The translations under genes and the position numbers were made by a program. A DNA stretch of 64,000 nt from Edaphobacter lichenicola (GTDB taxonomy: Bacteria; Acidobacteriota; Terriglobia; Terriglobales; Acidobacteriaceae). The DNA lies in the NCBI RefSeq assembly GCF_025264645.1, contig NZ_CP073696.1, forward strand, positions 2,356,001 through 2,420,000, written 5' to 3'. Under the pieces are notes generated by a model, which saw only the letters and a program-made list of their open reading frames with translations, searched no databases and had not been told where the DNA came from. This document shows, piece after piece, positions 17,325 through 27,294 of the stretch. Numbering within the stretch: the first letter of the stretch is position 1; every line of letters starts with the position of its first letter.

Positions 17325-18312
17325 TGCGTTAGAAAGATCGGAAGCAGAGCGTTCCGGGACTGATTTGTCAGGGCTTACTGGAGCGACTGAACTGCTGCAA
17401 CGCGCAGAAAAACTAGCCGCGTTAAAATGGGAGAACTCCGTTCTTCTTGAACACCTAAATGTCGAAAAGAGCGAGACCCTCCAGACGGCATTTCCGCAAG
17501 CCGCGCCCCCACAAGTTGCGACAATACACCAAATTCCAGCCGCAACGAGGCCCTGGTCAACTGATGATGGATTAGATCCTTTTCTTCAGTTCACACCTCT
17601 TCACGTATCACTTTCTCCCCAAAGTAGATTGGTATCGCTCACGGATAGCGGATGTCCTGCGGCAGAAGCTTTTCGACTTTTGGGGGTCCGACTGAGGCAT
17701 CTAAGGCGAGACAGACTGCTCAAGAAGGTGCTGATTACAAGCACGATTCCTCAAGAGGGCAAAAGTATGGTCGCTGGTAACCTGGCGTGCACTCTCGCAC
17801 TCCGAGCACAGCAAAGGACCTTGCTGCTGGAGGGAGACCTGCGTCGGCCATCTTTATCGCAGAGGTTTGGGATTGGGAGAAATCCCGGAATTTGTGAATA
17901 TCTACAAGGTGAACGAAGCCTAGCAGCCAGCATTTACCATCTCGATAATCCGAATCTTTGGATCTTGCCGGCAGGAAATGCTCCTAGCAATGCATTAGAA
18001 CTGCTTCAATCAGGAAGATTATCGACGCTGATGGATCAGCTAAGCGTCTGGTTTGATTGGATAGTAATCGATTCGCCTCCTGTTTTACCTCTAGCAGACA
18101 CAAGCGTTTGGATGAGGTTGTCCGATGGAATTCTCCTCGTTACGCGTCAAGGAACAACAGAGAGGCGGAAATTACAAAGAGGACTGGAAGCACTAGAAGC
18201 CAAGAAGTTGATCGGTGCATTGGTGAATGGTTCCGAGAATGCCTCTGACAGCGACTACTACTACAGTTCTACAACTATTTCACAAAGCGACGAAGTTTCT
18301 GCGCATCTATAG
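17308..18312 (+). CDS. Tyrosine autokinase (CpsD/CapB/BY-kinase family, XrtA type)
   Basis: This is a protein of about 334 residues beginning MSHIFDALERSEAERSG, typical of XrtA-associated tyrosine autokinases. The BY-kinase motifs are in order: Walker A in STIPQEGKS (about 144-152), Walker A' in LLLEGDLRRP (about 171-180) and Walker B in WIVIDSPP (about 250-257). A C-terminal Tyr cluster SDYYYSS (about 315-321) is the likely autophosphorylation site. Such kinases cycle on and off the Wzz-like partner (gene at 14741) to control polymerisation. ATG 17308 lies inside the end of the ATPase gene; a TTG at 17293 is an alternative. Confidence 0.88.
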   Translation: MSHIFDALERSEAERSGTDLSGLTGATELLQRAEKLAALKWENSVLLEHLNVEKSETLQTAFPQAAPPQVATIHQIPAATRPWSTDDGLDPFLQFTPLHVSLSPQSRLVSLTDSGCPAAEAFRLLGVRLRHLRRDRLLKKVLITSTIPQEGKSMVAGNLACTLALRAQQRTLLLEGDLRRPSLSQRFGIGRNPGICEYLQGERSLAASIYHLDNPNLWILPAGNAPSNALELLQSGRLSTLMDQLSVWFDWIVIDSPPVLPLADTSVWMRLSDGILLVTRQGTTERRKLQRGLEALEAKKLIGALVNGSENASDSDYYYSSTTISQSDEVSAHL

Positions 18313-18425
18313 CCCACTCGCCGCTCAAAATAGCTCAAACCCAGAAAAATAAGCACGTCAGCAATTCGCGACCGCTTTGCTGGACGGCTCCAAGAAATTT
18401 GGTAATTGTACTGGAGGAGTTTGTT

Positions 18426-19580
18426 ATGTCTCTGCTACGCATGGATAAAATCTCAAAATCCGCTGATCCTCTACTCGAGTGGCCCTCTTCTGACGCACGC
18501 GAGGTCTTGAGTGAAGAGATCTTTAAACGGATGATCGCAGTTGAGCGGAAACGAACTGAACGATCTAAAGAGCCGTTCCTTCTTATGTTGGTAGAAGCTG
18601 ACAGCCATCAGAGTTCAGAAAGAAATGGAAAGGTACTTGAAAACATTTTATCTGTCCTGTTGTCGTCCATTCGAGAGACTGATGTAATCGGCTGGTATAA
18701 AGATCGGGCTACCGGTGGCGTCATGTTCACGGGACTTACCGGAAGCGATAAAAACTCCATCCTGAGCGTAATCCTCGGTAAGGTCAGTACCACGCTAAGA
18801 AACCAATTAACGTCAGACCATCTCAGTCAAGTTAGTATCTCCTTCCACTTTTTCCCTGATAACTGGGATCATGACAAATCAGGACGACCCAGCAATCCAT
18901 CTTTGTATCCAGACCTGTCAAGCCCAGATAGGGCCAGGCATTCCCTTCTTTACATTAAACAAGGCATGGACATCGTTGGCAGTGCATTAGCGCTGACGCT
19001 TTGCAGCCCTCTACTTCTAGTTATTGCATTGGCGATTAAGGCTTCATCAAAGGGGCCGGTTCTTTTTAGGCAACAACGGGTCGGTCAGTACGGCCAGTGT
19101 TTCACATTTCTGAAATTTAGATCGATGCACATTAATAACGACAACAGCGTTCATAAGGAATATGTCACAAAATTGATTTCAGGATGCGCAGAGCATAAAC
19201 CCTCGAATGGCAATAGCAAGGGCATATACAAGCTAACGAACGACAAACGAGTCACGAGGATAGGTAAGTTCTTACGTCGAACCAGCTTGGATGAGCTCCC
19301 GCAACTGGTGAACGTCCTGATTGGGGACATGTCTCTAGTGGGCCCTCGCCCAGCAATTCCATATGAGTTTGCGGCTTATCAGACGTGGCACCGTCGCCGC
19401 GTACTGGAGGTCAAACCCGGTATTACTGGCTTGTGGCAAGTCAGCGGCCGAAGCAGCGTCAAGTTCGACGAAATGGTCCGATTGGATCTGCGATATGCCA
19501 CTTCATGGTCGCCATGGCTTGACTTCAAGATCCTTATGCGAACTCCCCGCGCAGTAATAGGCGGCGCAGGTGCATGTTAG
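18426..19580 (+). CDS. Undecaprenyl-phosphate sugar phosphotransferase with degenerate GGDEF-like N-terminus
   Basis: This is a 384-residue protein. The C-terminal half is a bacterial sugar transferase with a membrane re-entrant segment (about 181-204, [20 protein letters not shown]). The conserved [28 protein letters not shown] and [12 protein letters not shown] follow. These enzymes start a repeat unit by moving a sugar phosphate onto undecaprenyl phosphate. The first 150 residues are not the usual transmembrane or CoA-binding region. They resemble a nucleotide-cyclase fold without the GGDEF motif ([20 protein letters not shown]), perhaps a sensor. GGAGGAG stands 7 nt before ATG 18426. It closes the first block of the locus. 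Confidence 0.85.
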   Translation: MSLLRMDKISKSADPLLEWPSSDAREVLSEEIFKRMIAVERKRTERSKEPFLLMLVEADSHQSSERNGKVLENILSVLLSSIRETDVIGWYKDRATGGVMFTGLTGSDKNSILSVILGKVSTTLRNQLTSDHLSQVSISFHFFPDNWDHDKSGRPSNPSLYPDLSSPDRARHSLLYIKQGMDIVGSALALTLCSPLLLVIALAIKASSKGPVLFRQQRVGQYGQCFTFLKFRSMHINNDNSVHKEYVTKLISGCAEHKPSNGNSKGIYKLTNDKRVTRIGKFLRRTSLDELPQLVNVLIGDMSLVGPRPAIPYEFAAYQTWHRRRVLEVKPGITGLWQVSGRSSVKFDEMVRLDLRYATSWSPWLDFKILMRTPRAVIGGAGAC

Positions 19581-19704
19581 ACAAATAATCTGATGACTCG
19601 TTAGATTCGCGGAACTGTTACTGCGGAAACCGATCGCACCAAGACCCTCGTGGGCTTAGACCATCGCCACTGGGGTCAGATCGATCACCATACTCAGATC
19701 AAGC

Positions 19705-20071
19705 AGATGTGTAATTTAGTTGTTCGTATATGCAAGGCACTGCAATCGAACGTCGCCCAAGGGGCTCCAAAGTATCGGTCGACTCAATATTTCCTAGTAA
19801 ATCAGTGGCAAATCCCTCCAAGTAGCCAGTTTTATTATGGCCATCGTCGTGCTTGTTAGTATCCCAGAAGACGTAAAAAGCACTTGATTAAGCTACTAAG
19901 AAAACAAGGGCTGTAGCCCACAGGGCGAAGCTTTGTTCAGGTTGCTAAATATCAAGGCGCCGGCCCTCAGAAAACTTTATTTATTCGACTTATCACAACG
20001 TTTCTGTGTAGGCCCGGCGTCTTGTTCCGGGCATATTCCCGTTATCTGCAGCTTTGGAGAGCGCATAAATC
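19705..20071 (+). promoter_or_regulatory. Sigma-54 type promoter B with upstream repeat and leader box
   Basis: TGGCCATCGTCGTGCT (19838-19853) keeps 10 nt between GG and GC. TATGCAAGGCACTGCAA (19729-19745) lies 107 bp upstream and has the same 10-bp direct repeat as copies A and C. The leader box CCCACAGGGCGAAGCTTTGT (19917-19936) is identical to copy A over 18 nt. CTTGT and TTAGTA, just after the -12 element, can pair with TACTAA and ACAAG before the box. 19581-19704 shows no gene. Confidence 0.65.
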
Positions 20072-21070
20072 ATGAACTTTGGTGTCATTGGCTATGGTTA
20101 TTGGGGACCCAATATTGTCAGGAATCTGACTAGCCTAGAAGACTCTGAGGTGCTCGCTATCGCAGAAATGAGCCCCAACGCGAGAAAGCGCGCGCAAAAG
20201 GCCTACCCAGGCATAAATGTGACCCCGGACACGATGCACGTAATTTCATCGCCTAAGATAGACGCCATCGCCATCGTGACTCCAGTGTGGACACACTATG
20301 AATTAGCGAAAGCGGCTCTAGAGAACGGCAAGCACGTGTTCGTTGAGAAGCCCTTCACGAGCAACGCCGCGCAAGCAGAAGAGTTGATTAATCTCGCTCA
20401 GAACAAAAATCTCACAATTATGGTAGACCATACCTTTCTGTTCACCGGTGCGGTTAAAAAAATTGGACAACTTCTCGACGAGGGAACCCTAGGAAAGCTT
20501 TATTACTACGACGCTACTCGGGTCAATCTCGGATTATTTCAGCATGACATCAACGTGCTCTGGGATCTCGCACCTCATGATCTTTCCATCATGGATTACC
20601 TTATCAAAGCAAGTCCGGAAGCAATCGTTGCAACAGGTCAGAAGCATCTAAATGGCTTCGAAGATGTCGCGTATATGACGCTCTATTTCCCCGAAAAGGT
20701 CATAGCGCACATCAATGTCAACTGGCTCTCACCGGTGAAAGTTAGAACTACGCTGATCGGAGGAGAGAAGCGGATGCTGGTATGGAACGACCTTGAAGCT
20801 GACGAGAAAATAAAGGTCTACGACAGAGGAGTAGATATCACTAGCCGCGAGGGCGTGTATGACCTTCTTGTGAATTATCGTTCCGGCGATATGTGGGCAC
20901 CGCAACTGGAGCAGATCGAGGCTCTACGTCAGGAACTTTCCTATTTTGTCGACTGTATATCGAGTGGTCAGAACCCGTCTAACGATGGATGTGCTGGGCT
21001 CCGGGTGGTCAAGATGTTGGAGGCAGCCAGTGAATCGTTGAATAAAAGGGGAGCTCTGGTCTATTTATGA
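20072..21070 (+). CDS. Gfo/Idh/MocA-family sugar dehydrogenase (WlbA/WbpB-like)
   Basis: This is a 332-residue NAD(P)-dependent oxidoreductase. A Rossmann motif GYGYWGPNIVRN opens the protein (about 5-16) and the catalytic EKP motif is VEKPF (about 91-95). With the acetyltransferase and aminotransferase coded next it makes the trio used for 3-amino sugars: oxidation at C3, amination, then N-acetylation. By analogy with WlbA/WbpB the substrate would be a UDP-N-acetylglucosamine derivative, often the uronic acid, leading to a 2,3-diacetamido sugar. It is the first gene after promoter B and its stop overlaps the next start (ATGA). Confidence 0.82.
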   Translation: MNFGVIGYGYWGPNIVRNLTSLEDSEVLAIAEMSPNARKRAQKAYPGINVTPDTMHVISSPKIDAIAIVTPVWTHYELAKAALENGKHVFVEKPFTSNAAQAEELINLAQNKNLTIMVDHTFLFTGAVKKIGQLLDEGTLGKLYYYDATRVNLGLFQHDINVLWDLAPHDLSIMDYLIKASPEAIVATGQKHLNGFEDVAYMTLYFPEKVIAHINVNWLSPVKVRTTLIGGEKRMLVWNDLEADEKIKVYDRGVDITSREGVYDLLVNYRSGDMWAPQLEQIEALRQELSYFVDCISSGQNPSNDGCAGLRVVKMLEAASESLNKRGALVYL

Positions 21071-21582
21071 GCACCTATAACTGCATCTCGGAAGACGTTA
21101 AGCTCGGAACCAATGTAAGTCTGTCCAAATTTATCAATCTGTACGGGTGCGAAATCGGAAATGACACAAAGATCGGGGCTTTCGTAGAAATCCAGAAAAA
21201 TGCTCGAGTCGGCAGTCGCTGCAAAATATCTAGCCACACATTTATCTGCGAAGGTGTCGTTATTGAAGACAACGTCTTCATCGGGCACGGGGTGACTTTC
21301 ACCAATGATACCTATCCCCGCGCAGTCGCGCCAAATGGAACTCTACAAACCGAAGTCGATTGGCGAGTTGAACGTACAGTGATCATGAAGGGCGCATCAA
21401 TCGGATCTGGCGTTACGATTCTTTCTAACACAAGCGTCGGAGAAAACGCGATTGTCGGTGCAGGCAGTGTCGTTACCAGAGATGTCCCGCCCAACGCTAT
21501 CGTCGCTGGCAATCCTGCCAAAATTCTTCGGTACACCGAACAGAAGACAGAAGGTCAAAATGTCCATTCACCACAACACTAA
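21067..21582 (+). CDS. Hexapeptide-repeat N-acetyltransferase (WlbB/WbpD-like)
   Basis: This is a 171-residue left-handed beta-helix protein. The repeats have the spacing I-G-x-x-x-x (GTNVSLSKFINLYGCEIGNDTKIGAFVEI...ASIGSGVTILSNTSVGENAIVGAGSVVTRDVPPNAIVAGNPAKI). It would transfer acetyl from acetyl-CoA to the 3-amino group made by the neighbouring aminotransferase. Length matches the family. The gene overlaps its neighbours on both sides (4 nt and 23 nt), so the three are co-translated. Confidence 0.82.
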   Translation: MSTYNCISEDVKLGTNVSLSKFINLYGCEIGNDTKIGAFVEIQKNARVGSRCKISSHTFICEGVVIEDNVFIGHGVTFTNDTYPRAVAPNGTLQTEVDWRVERTVIMKGASIGSGVTILSNTSVGENAIVGAGSVVTRDVPPNAIVAGNPAKILRYTEQKTEGQNVHSPQH

Positions 21583-22819
21583 TAACAACATTCCCTTTCT
21601 CGACCTTGTCACTCCTCACGTGGAGTTAGAACAGGAGCTCACTAGTGTGTTTCTTCGTGCTTTGCGCTCCGCCTCGTTCATCGGCGGCCCCATGGTTGAG
21701 AATTTTGAAAAGGCGTTTGCCTCTTTCTGTGAAACTAACTACTCGATCGCGGTTAGCAATGGTACGGATGCTTTACGATTCGCCATTATGACTTGTGGGG
21801 TCCAGCCAGGCGATGTTGTTCTCACCGTACCCCATACGTTCATCGCCACCGCTGAAGCCATCTCGCAAGCTGGAGCATTGCCCGAGTTCATAGATGTTGA
21901 TAAGTGCACGTACAACATGTCAGTAGAAATGCTTCAGCAGCATCTGGAGGAACAGTGCACTAGAAGCCGATCAGGGAAACTTCTAAGCCTTCGGAGCGGC
22001 CGCCCAGTAACGGCGATAGTGCCGGTGCATCTCTACGGACAAATGGCGGATATGGATTCAATCCTGAGACTAGCGGCAAAATACGGTCTGACCGTAATTG
22101 AGGATGCGTGCCAAGCTCACGGGGCGGAGTATTTCTCAAAGAATCATAATCGGTGGATGAAAGCTGGTTCGATGGGCCGAGCTGCAGCATTTAGCTTTTA
22201 TCCAGGCAAAAACCTTGGAGCCTGTGGAGAAGCTGGCGCAGTGACCACGAATGATATCGGCGTCGCCGATAAAATCCGAATGCTGCGTGATCACGGACAG
22301 GCTACGAAGTACTATCACGAGATCGAGGGATGTAACGGCCGCATAGATGCAATTCAAGCTGGACTTCTGCACGCCAAGTTGAATCACCTGACAAAATGGA
22401 ATGCCGATCGGCAAAATCATGCTGCGGAATACAACCGCCTGCTTGCTAACAATAACGCAGTTACCCTGCCTCATGAGCCTGCTTGGTCTCGTAGCGTCTA
22501 TCACCTCTACGTCATCCGTACAATAGATCGCGACGGGATGATGGAACATCTTAAAAACGCTGGCATCGGTACAGGAATTCACTATCCGCTTCCCCTACAT
22601 ATGCAGAAAGCCTACGCATCACTGAACTACTGCGTAAATGATTTTCCGGTGGCAAAAAGCGTTGCTAGCGAAATTATCTCGCTGCCGATGTTCCCACAAC
22701 TGACGACTGAACAACAGATTAAGGTCGCCGCGGAGATTCACAACTTTACCTCCAAGGCCCCGCCTGAACATTCAGGATATGAAGAGAACCTCGTAGGAGC
22801 TGTGGAGAGGGTTGCGTAA
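21560..22819 (+). CDS. DegT/DnrJ/EryC1 PLP aminotransferase (WlbC/WbpE-like)
   Basis: This is a 419-residue sugar aminotransferase. SNGTDALRFA (PLP phosphate binding), VPHTFIATAEAI, EDACQAHGA and the Schiff-base lysine in FSFYPGKNLGACGEAGA (Lys217) are all present. It would add the amino group to the 3-keto sugar produced by the dehydrogenase at 20072. ATG 21560 has AAGG just upstream and gives the expected start (IPFLDLVTPHVELEQEL). Earlier in-frame codons overlap the acetyltransferase and are not needed. Confidence 0.85.
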   Translation: MSIHHNTNNNIPFLDLVTPHVELEQELTSVFLRALRSASFIGGPMVENFEKAFASFCETNYSIAVSNGTDALRFAIMTCGVQPGDVVLTVPHTFIATAEAISQAGALPEFIDVDKCTYNMSVEMLQQHLEEQCTRSRSGKLLSLRSGRPVTAIVPVHLYGQMADMDSILRLAAKYGLTVIEDACQAHGAEYFSKNHNRWMKAGSMGRAAAFSFYPGKNLGACGEAGAVTTNDIGVADKIRMLRDHGQATKYYHEIEGCNGRIDAIQAGLLHAKLNHLTKWNADRQNHAAEYNRLLANNNAVTLPHEPAWSRSVYHLYVIRTIDRDGMMEHLKNAGIGTGIHYPLPLHMQKAYASLNYCVNDFPVAKSVASEIISLPMFPQLTTEQQIKVAAEIHNFTSKAPPEHSGYEENLVGAVERVA

Positions 22820-22901
22820 GACATGCTTCTTTTTCAATATCCGTTGAACGAATCATCTTGTTGGTAACTGGCTCCGGCTCAGGCAAGAAATGGACTAGGG
22901 T

Positions 22902-24125
22902 GTGAAAAAAAGCTTCGACACCGCAGTATGTATCGTTGTTGAGAATCTACCCGTACCCCTTGACAGACGCGTCTGGAAGGAAGCATGTGCCTTGCGCGAT
23001 GCCGGGTATCGTGTCTCCGTCATTTGTCCAAAAGGCAAGGGCTTTACGGCAGCGTACGAGGCGATTGAAGGAATAGAAATCTATCGTCATCGTACATGGG
23101 AAGCTTCGGGGGCCTTAGGGTATTTCCTGGAGTATGGTATTGCTCTAATGGCAGAGCTGTACTTGACATTAAAAGTCTTCGCACGAACTAAGTTTCGCAT
23201 TTTACAAGCCTGCAACCCTCCAGACACAATCTTCCTCATAGCAATAATTCTGAGACCTCTCGGAGTCCGATTTATATTCGATCAGCACGATCTGGTACCT
23301 GAACTCTTCGAAGCAAAGTTCGGCAAACGCAGCGGTCCACTGTATAGACTTGCCTTATTATTTGAGTCGTGCTCTTTCCGCACGGCCAGTACCTGTATAG
23401 CGACGAACGAGTCTTTTAAAGAAATCGCTATTGCCAGAGGGGGGAAACATCCAGAACATGTGTTCGTTGTAAGAAATTGTCCTGACCTCAAGACATTTCG
23501 CCCAAACCCGCGTCAAGTCAGCAACAAGTTCGGTAGTCCACTACTTGTCGCCTATGTGGGGTTCATGGGAAATCAGGATGGTTTGGATTTGCTACTTGAT
23601 TCGGTCGAACACATTGTAAAAATAGACGGGCGAAGGGACACGCATTTTCTTTTAGTCGGCGGAGGGACAGCACTCCCCAAGTTACAAAAACTCATCGTCG
23701 AAAAAAAAATAGAAGCCTTTATTACTCTTACCGGTCAGGTATCTCACAATGAAGTGGCCGCCTATCTGTCGCAGGCAGACCTAGGCGTAGCACCAGACCC
23801 CAAGAACCCGATGAACGACAACTCGACCATGATCAAGATCTTCGAATACATGGCGTTCGGTCTCCCGGTTGTCTTATTCGATTTGAAAGAGGGACGACGT
23901 GCCGCTGGCCAAGCGGCGCTCTATGCAACGCCGAATGATACGCGCGACTTTTCCAACCAAATCACAAAATTACTCAATTCGAAGGAACTCCGTGACGAAC
24001 TTGGCAGTTTCGGGAGAAAACGAATAGAAAATACATTGAACTGGGAAAACGAAAAAATCTCGTTGCTTCAAGCATATGAAACAGCTCTCCAGTACGGTTA
24101 CGCAGTGGAAGTACCAGAAAGCTAA
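22902..24125 (+). CDS. Glycosyltransferase family 4
   Basis: This is a 407-residue GT-B fold enzyme. The acceptor-side domain begins VCIVVENLPVPLDRRVWKEACAL, typical of GT4 proteins. The donor-binding C-terminal half has HVFVVRNCPD, YVGFMGNQDGLDLLL and the E-x7-E region in IKIFEYMAFGLPVVLFD. It should add one sugar to the lipid-linked repeat unit at the inner face of the membrane; the specific sugar is unknown. The start is GTG at 22902 and the stop overlaps the next ATG (TAATG). Confidence 0.85.
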   Translation: MKKSFDTAVCIVVENLPVPLDRRVWKEACALRDAGYRVSVICPKGKGFTAAYEAIEGIEIYRHRTWEASGALGYFLEYGIALMAELYLTLKVFARTKFRILQACNPPDTIFLIAIILRPLGVRFIFDQHDLVPELFEAKFGKRSGPLYRLALLFESCSFRTASTCIATNESFKEIAIARGGKHPEHVFVVRNCPDLKTFRPNPRQVSNKFGSPLLVAYVGFMGNQDGLDLLLDSVEHIVKIDGRRDTHFLLVGGGTALPKLQKLIVEKKIEAFITLTGQVSHNEVAAYLSQADLGVAPDPKNPMNDNSTMIKIFEYMAFGLPVVLFDLKEGRRAAGQAALYATPNDTRDFSNQITKLLNSKELRDELGSFGRKRIENTLNWENEKISLLQAYETALQYGYAVEVPES

Positions 24126-26224
24126 TGACGCCAATAAGAAATCTACGAAGCTCATTGGCAGACAAGATACCTTGGCCCTCTTGCGGGCTGGCCAAAGAAC
24201 ATGCACTGTCAACTAGCTATCGCAAATACGTACGCCGAATTCTACAAGTCACGTATAGCATCGTTCTGTTTATCCTATTTCTATGTCTACCTTGCCTCTC
24301 AGCTGACTTCTATCTAATACGATCATCTGATAAACCCTCCGCCGAGCAACAAGAGCTGAAAGTTGCGACACAATTCTATGGGATCAATTTAAAAACTGTT
24401 ACTGCAACTGCCGACACTGTGTCAGTCATAACCGAAGCAGCTAAAAGCAATGAAACTCTAGCGGTAGCGATTGAAGCCAATGCGCTAACCAACACTAATC
24501 GAAGCGCGTTGTTATCAGCCCTTCGAGAACGCAAAGACAGAGTGCCCTTATTGATTCTTGGTGTGACATCAAGCACCGATCAAGCTTCGCTAAGTGAATG
24601 GTCAGGCATTACCGCAATAAGCGTCGAAAAAATCGCCAGCTCACCAGGGCTCCATTTCGTAGTAGGCACCCAGTCTAGCATTAGCCAGCAACTATCGGGC
24701 TTCGAACTGCCGAGCCCAAGTGATCAATCATTTTATTTTCACTTAGGCCCAAATAGCCATGCTGAGCAAATAATCTCCGTCAAGAAAAATACACAGGTCT
24801 TATCTACATTTATTAGCAACGACCTTCACGGGCAAACAGTCTTCCTACTTTGCAAAAGAATCCTTTCTGGCAACCAGCAAACAGATTGGAACTCCGACAA
24901 TACCGAAGAAGCATTTGAGAAAATAGCGTCTGTGATGATGTTCACGAAGTATTGTGCAGGCGAGAGAGGCTGGCATGCTCTCCATCACTATGCAAACCTC
25001 ACAATCGACGATCCATGGCTGCGGGAGCCCTATGGAAATCTAAGCTACAAAGGACTTCTGGGCGAGATGGAAAAACACAATTTCCACACAACAATTGCCT
25101 TCATACCTTGGAACTTTGATCGGAACGAATCCGAACCCGTGTCGTTGTTTCGGAATCATCCCGATCGTTTCTCGGTTTGCATACACGGAGACAATCACGA
25201 TCATAAGGAGTTTACCGACTACAGAAATAAGCCCTTGGACGTCCAAGTGGCGGCACTTCGACAGTCTGTCGCCAGGATGGAAAAGTTCCAAACTGTATCT
25301 GGCCTTCCATACGACAGGGTTATGGTATTTCCCCACAGTATCGCGCCGAGAAAAACACTTGATGCATTGAAAGCTAACGACTATCTCGCGACGATAAACT
25401 CGCAAAATGTTCCGATGGACTCCGATAAACCACCCGGCCTCCTATTTGCCTTGCGTCCGATTACCCTTTTGTTTGGAGATTTTCCAAGTATTCTTCGCTA
25501 TCCTGCTATAAAGCCGACTCCGGCCTATCGTATCGCAATCGATGATTTCCTCGACAATCCCCAGTTCTATTACGTGCATCAAGATTTCTTCGCGAGCGGA
25601 ATCGGCGCTTTTGATGAACTCGCGGATGAAGTGAATAAGCTTCAGCCTGACACAATGTGGAGGAGCGTTGGCGAAATCGCCAAACACCTGTATTTGTTGC
25701 GACTCAGGGAAGACTCAAACTACGATGTACTTGCGTTTTCGAGCAATGTTTTGCTTCATAACCCCTCCGGGGAGACCTTGGTTTTTTACGTAAGGAAGCA
25801 AGAATCGGGCTCAACGCCGGTCAAGTCAGTCAGCATCGACGGAACGGCTGTGCCATTTCAGCTCGGCGAAGGATATTTAGACATTCGCGTGCCCGTTCCA
25901 GCTGGCGAAACCCGTAGCATCGCAGTCCTTTACAACAGCGACCCGAATTTCACTTCAATCGGCATCGCGAGAAACTCTATCTATGCTTATGCTCTCCGCG
26001 AAATATCGGATTTTCGAGATATAACAATGTCACAAATTCGCATTGGACGCGCGTTTACTACTCTTTACTATAGTCGCGGAGCAACGGCGAAACTTGTCGT
26101 TATAGGCGGTTGCATTGTCATAGTTCTCTGTACCGTGGGAGGCTTGCTGTTAATTGTCATCGGTAAGAGAAAGCAAATCGCTCAATCAGCTCTTGGACAG
26201 ACTCCAAGCCGAACAACTCATTAG
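24125..26224 (+). CDS. Membrane-anchored polysaccharide-deacetylase-like protein
   Basis: This is a 699-residue protein with a membrane segment near the N-terminus (about 40-60, YSIVLFILFLCLPCLSA) and another near the C-terminus (about 660-685, KLVVIGGCIVIVLCTVGGLLLIVIG). The loop between them is large and probably periplasmic. The middle contains TIDDPWLREPYGN (about 296-308) and CIHGDNHDHKEF (about 351-362), which match the Asp and His-x3-His metal motifs of NodB-type carbohydrate esterases. A beta-rich domain follows (about 545-640). It may deacetylate polymer in the periplasm, fitting the N-acetyl sugar module upstream. The fold call is from motifs only. Confidence 0.65.
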   Translation: MTPIRNLRSSLADKIPWPSCGLAKEHALSTSYRKYVRRILQVTYSIVLFILFLCLPCLSADFYLIRSSDKPSAEQQELKVATQFYGINLKTVTATADTVSVITEAAKSNETLAVAIEANALTNTNRSALLSALRERKDRVPLLILGVTSSTDQASLSEWSGITAISVEKIASSPGLHFVVGTQSSISQQLSGFELPSPSDQSFYFHLGPNSHAEQIISVKKNTQVLSTFISNDLHGQTVFLLCKRILSGNQQTDWNSDNTEEAFEKIASVMMFTKYCAGERGWHALHHYANLTIDDPWLREPYGNLSYKGLLGEMEKHNFHTTIAFIPWNFDRNESEPVSLFRNHPDRFSVCIHGDNHDHKEFTDYRNKPLDVQVAALRQSVARMEKFQTVSGLPYDRVMVFPHSIAPRKTLDALKANDYLATINSQNVPMDSDKPPGLLFALRPITLLFGDFPSILRYPAIKPTPAYRIAIDDFLDNPQFYYVHQDFFASGIGAFDELADEVNKLQPDTMWRSVGEIAKHLYLLRLREDSNYDVLAFSSNVLLHNPSGETLVFYVRKQESGSTPVKSVSIDGTAVPFQLGEGYLDIRVPVPAGETRSIAVLYNSDPNFTSIGIARNSIYAYALREISDFRDITMSQIRIGRAFTTLYYSRGATAKLVVIGGCIVIVLCTVGGLLLIVIGKRKQIAQSALGQTPSRTTH

Positions 26225-26291
26225 ATCAAATCAATTCTTTAGTTGCCAATAATGAATTTTCACAGACTTCTGAACACACCCTCGTCCTCTT

Positions 26292-27167
26292 ATGACTACT
26301 AACTTAGAGAGCTACGTTGTTATTACACCTGTGAGAGATGAGGAGATGCATCTCGAGTCGACGATTGATAGCATGGCCAAACAAACAATTACTCCAAAAC
26401 AATGGGTCATAGTAAACGATGGCTCGAAAGATCGTACTGGAGAGATCGCTGACGATTATGCAAAACGATATCCTTGGATAAAAGTTGTCCATCGTCGAGA
26501 CCGGGGATTTCGGAAGGCCGGTGGCGGAGTGGTGGACGCCTTCAACGACGGTTATCGTGAATTGCTTTATAATGACTGGAATTTCGTCGTCAAATTTGAT
26601 GGCGACCTCACCTTTGAGGCCAACTACTTTGAAGAATGCTTCAAAGAGTTTGAGCGCGACAATAAATTAGGCATCGGGGGCGGGGTAATTTGTTACGTCG
26701 ATGACGGAGAAAAGAGTTTTGAGAAGACTACCTCATTTCATGTTCGGGGTGCTACCAAAATTTATCGGAAAGCCTGCTGGGAATCGATAGGCGGACTCCT
26801 ATGTATCCCAGGCTGGGACACAATGGATGAAGTGAAAGCCAACAGTTGCGGCTGGAAGACAAAAAGCTTTCCCCATCTGCATCTCGTTCACCAACGGGAT
26901 ACAGGTTCAGCAGACGGCATGTGGCCGACACTTGTTAAATACGGCCGAGCCAACTACATTTGTGGTTATCACCCTCTATTCATGCTTGGCAAATGCTTGA
27001 AACGGTTGGTTCAAAAACCTTATTTGATCGGCTCCGCCGGACTTATGTACGGATTTGTTTCTGGATATCTAATGAAGATGCCTCAGGTCGCGGATCGTCA
27101 GGTCATCGACTATCTTCGCCGGCAACAAGTTAAGCGAATGTTTGGCGGCGAAACAATGTGGAAATAG
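26292..27167 (+). CDS. Glycosyltransferase family 2
   Basis: This is a 291-residue GT-A enzyme. YVVITPVRDEEMHLESTIDSM and VNDGSKDRTGEI form the nucleotide-binding start. The DXD motif is FDGDL (about 103-107) and the catalytic region includes GWDTMDEVKANSCGWKT. It lacks membrane segments and should act on the cytoplasmic side in repeat-unit assembly. Donor and acceptor are not determinable from the sequence. Confidence 0.85.
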   Translation: MTTNLESYVVITPVRDEEMHLESTIDSMAKQTITPKQWVIVNDGSKDRTGEIADDYAKRYPWIKVVHRRDRGFRKAGGGVVDAFNDGYRELLYNDWNFVVKFDGDLTFEANYFEECFKEFERDNKLGIGGGVICYVDDGEKSFEKTTSFHVRGATKIYRKACWESIGGLLCIPGWDTMDEVKANSCGWKTKSFPHLHLVHQRDTGSADGMWPTLVKYGRANYICGYHPLFMLGKCLKRLVQKPYLIGSAGLMYGFVSGYLMKMPQVADRQVIDYLRRQQVKRMFGGETMWK

Positions 27168-27294
27168 GAGAATCTACTTTTCGATGGCCGCACTGAATCA
27201 ATGCGATGGGTCTCTAAGGTTAGAGTGTCGACCTCAGCGACAACTAGTAGCAACTTTAATTTTTGCTTTCTGAACATCATAAAGGCTAGATTCT

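Noticed and set aside
19917..19936. CACAGGGC in the leader box resembles the start of the c-di-GMP (GEMM) riboswitch
   Set aside because: The following GEMM features (GACGCAAAGCC-type segment, GNRA tetraloop and receptor) are missing in all three copies.
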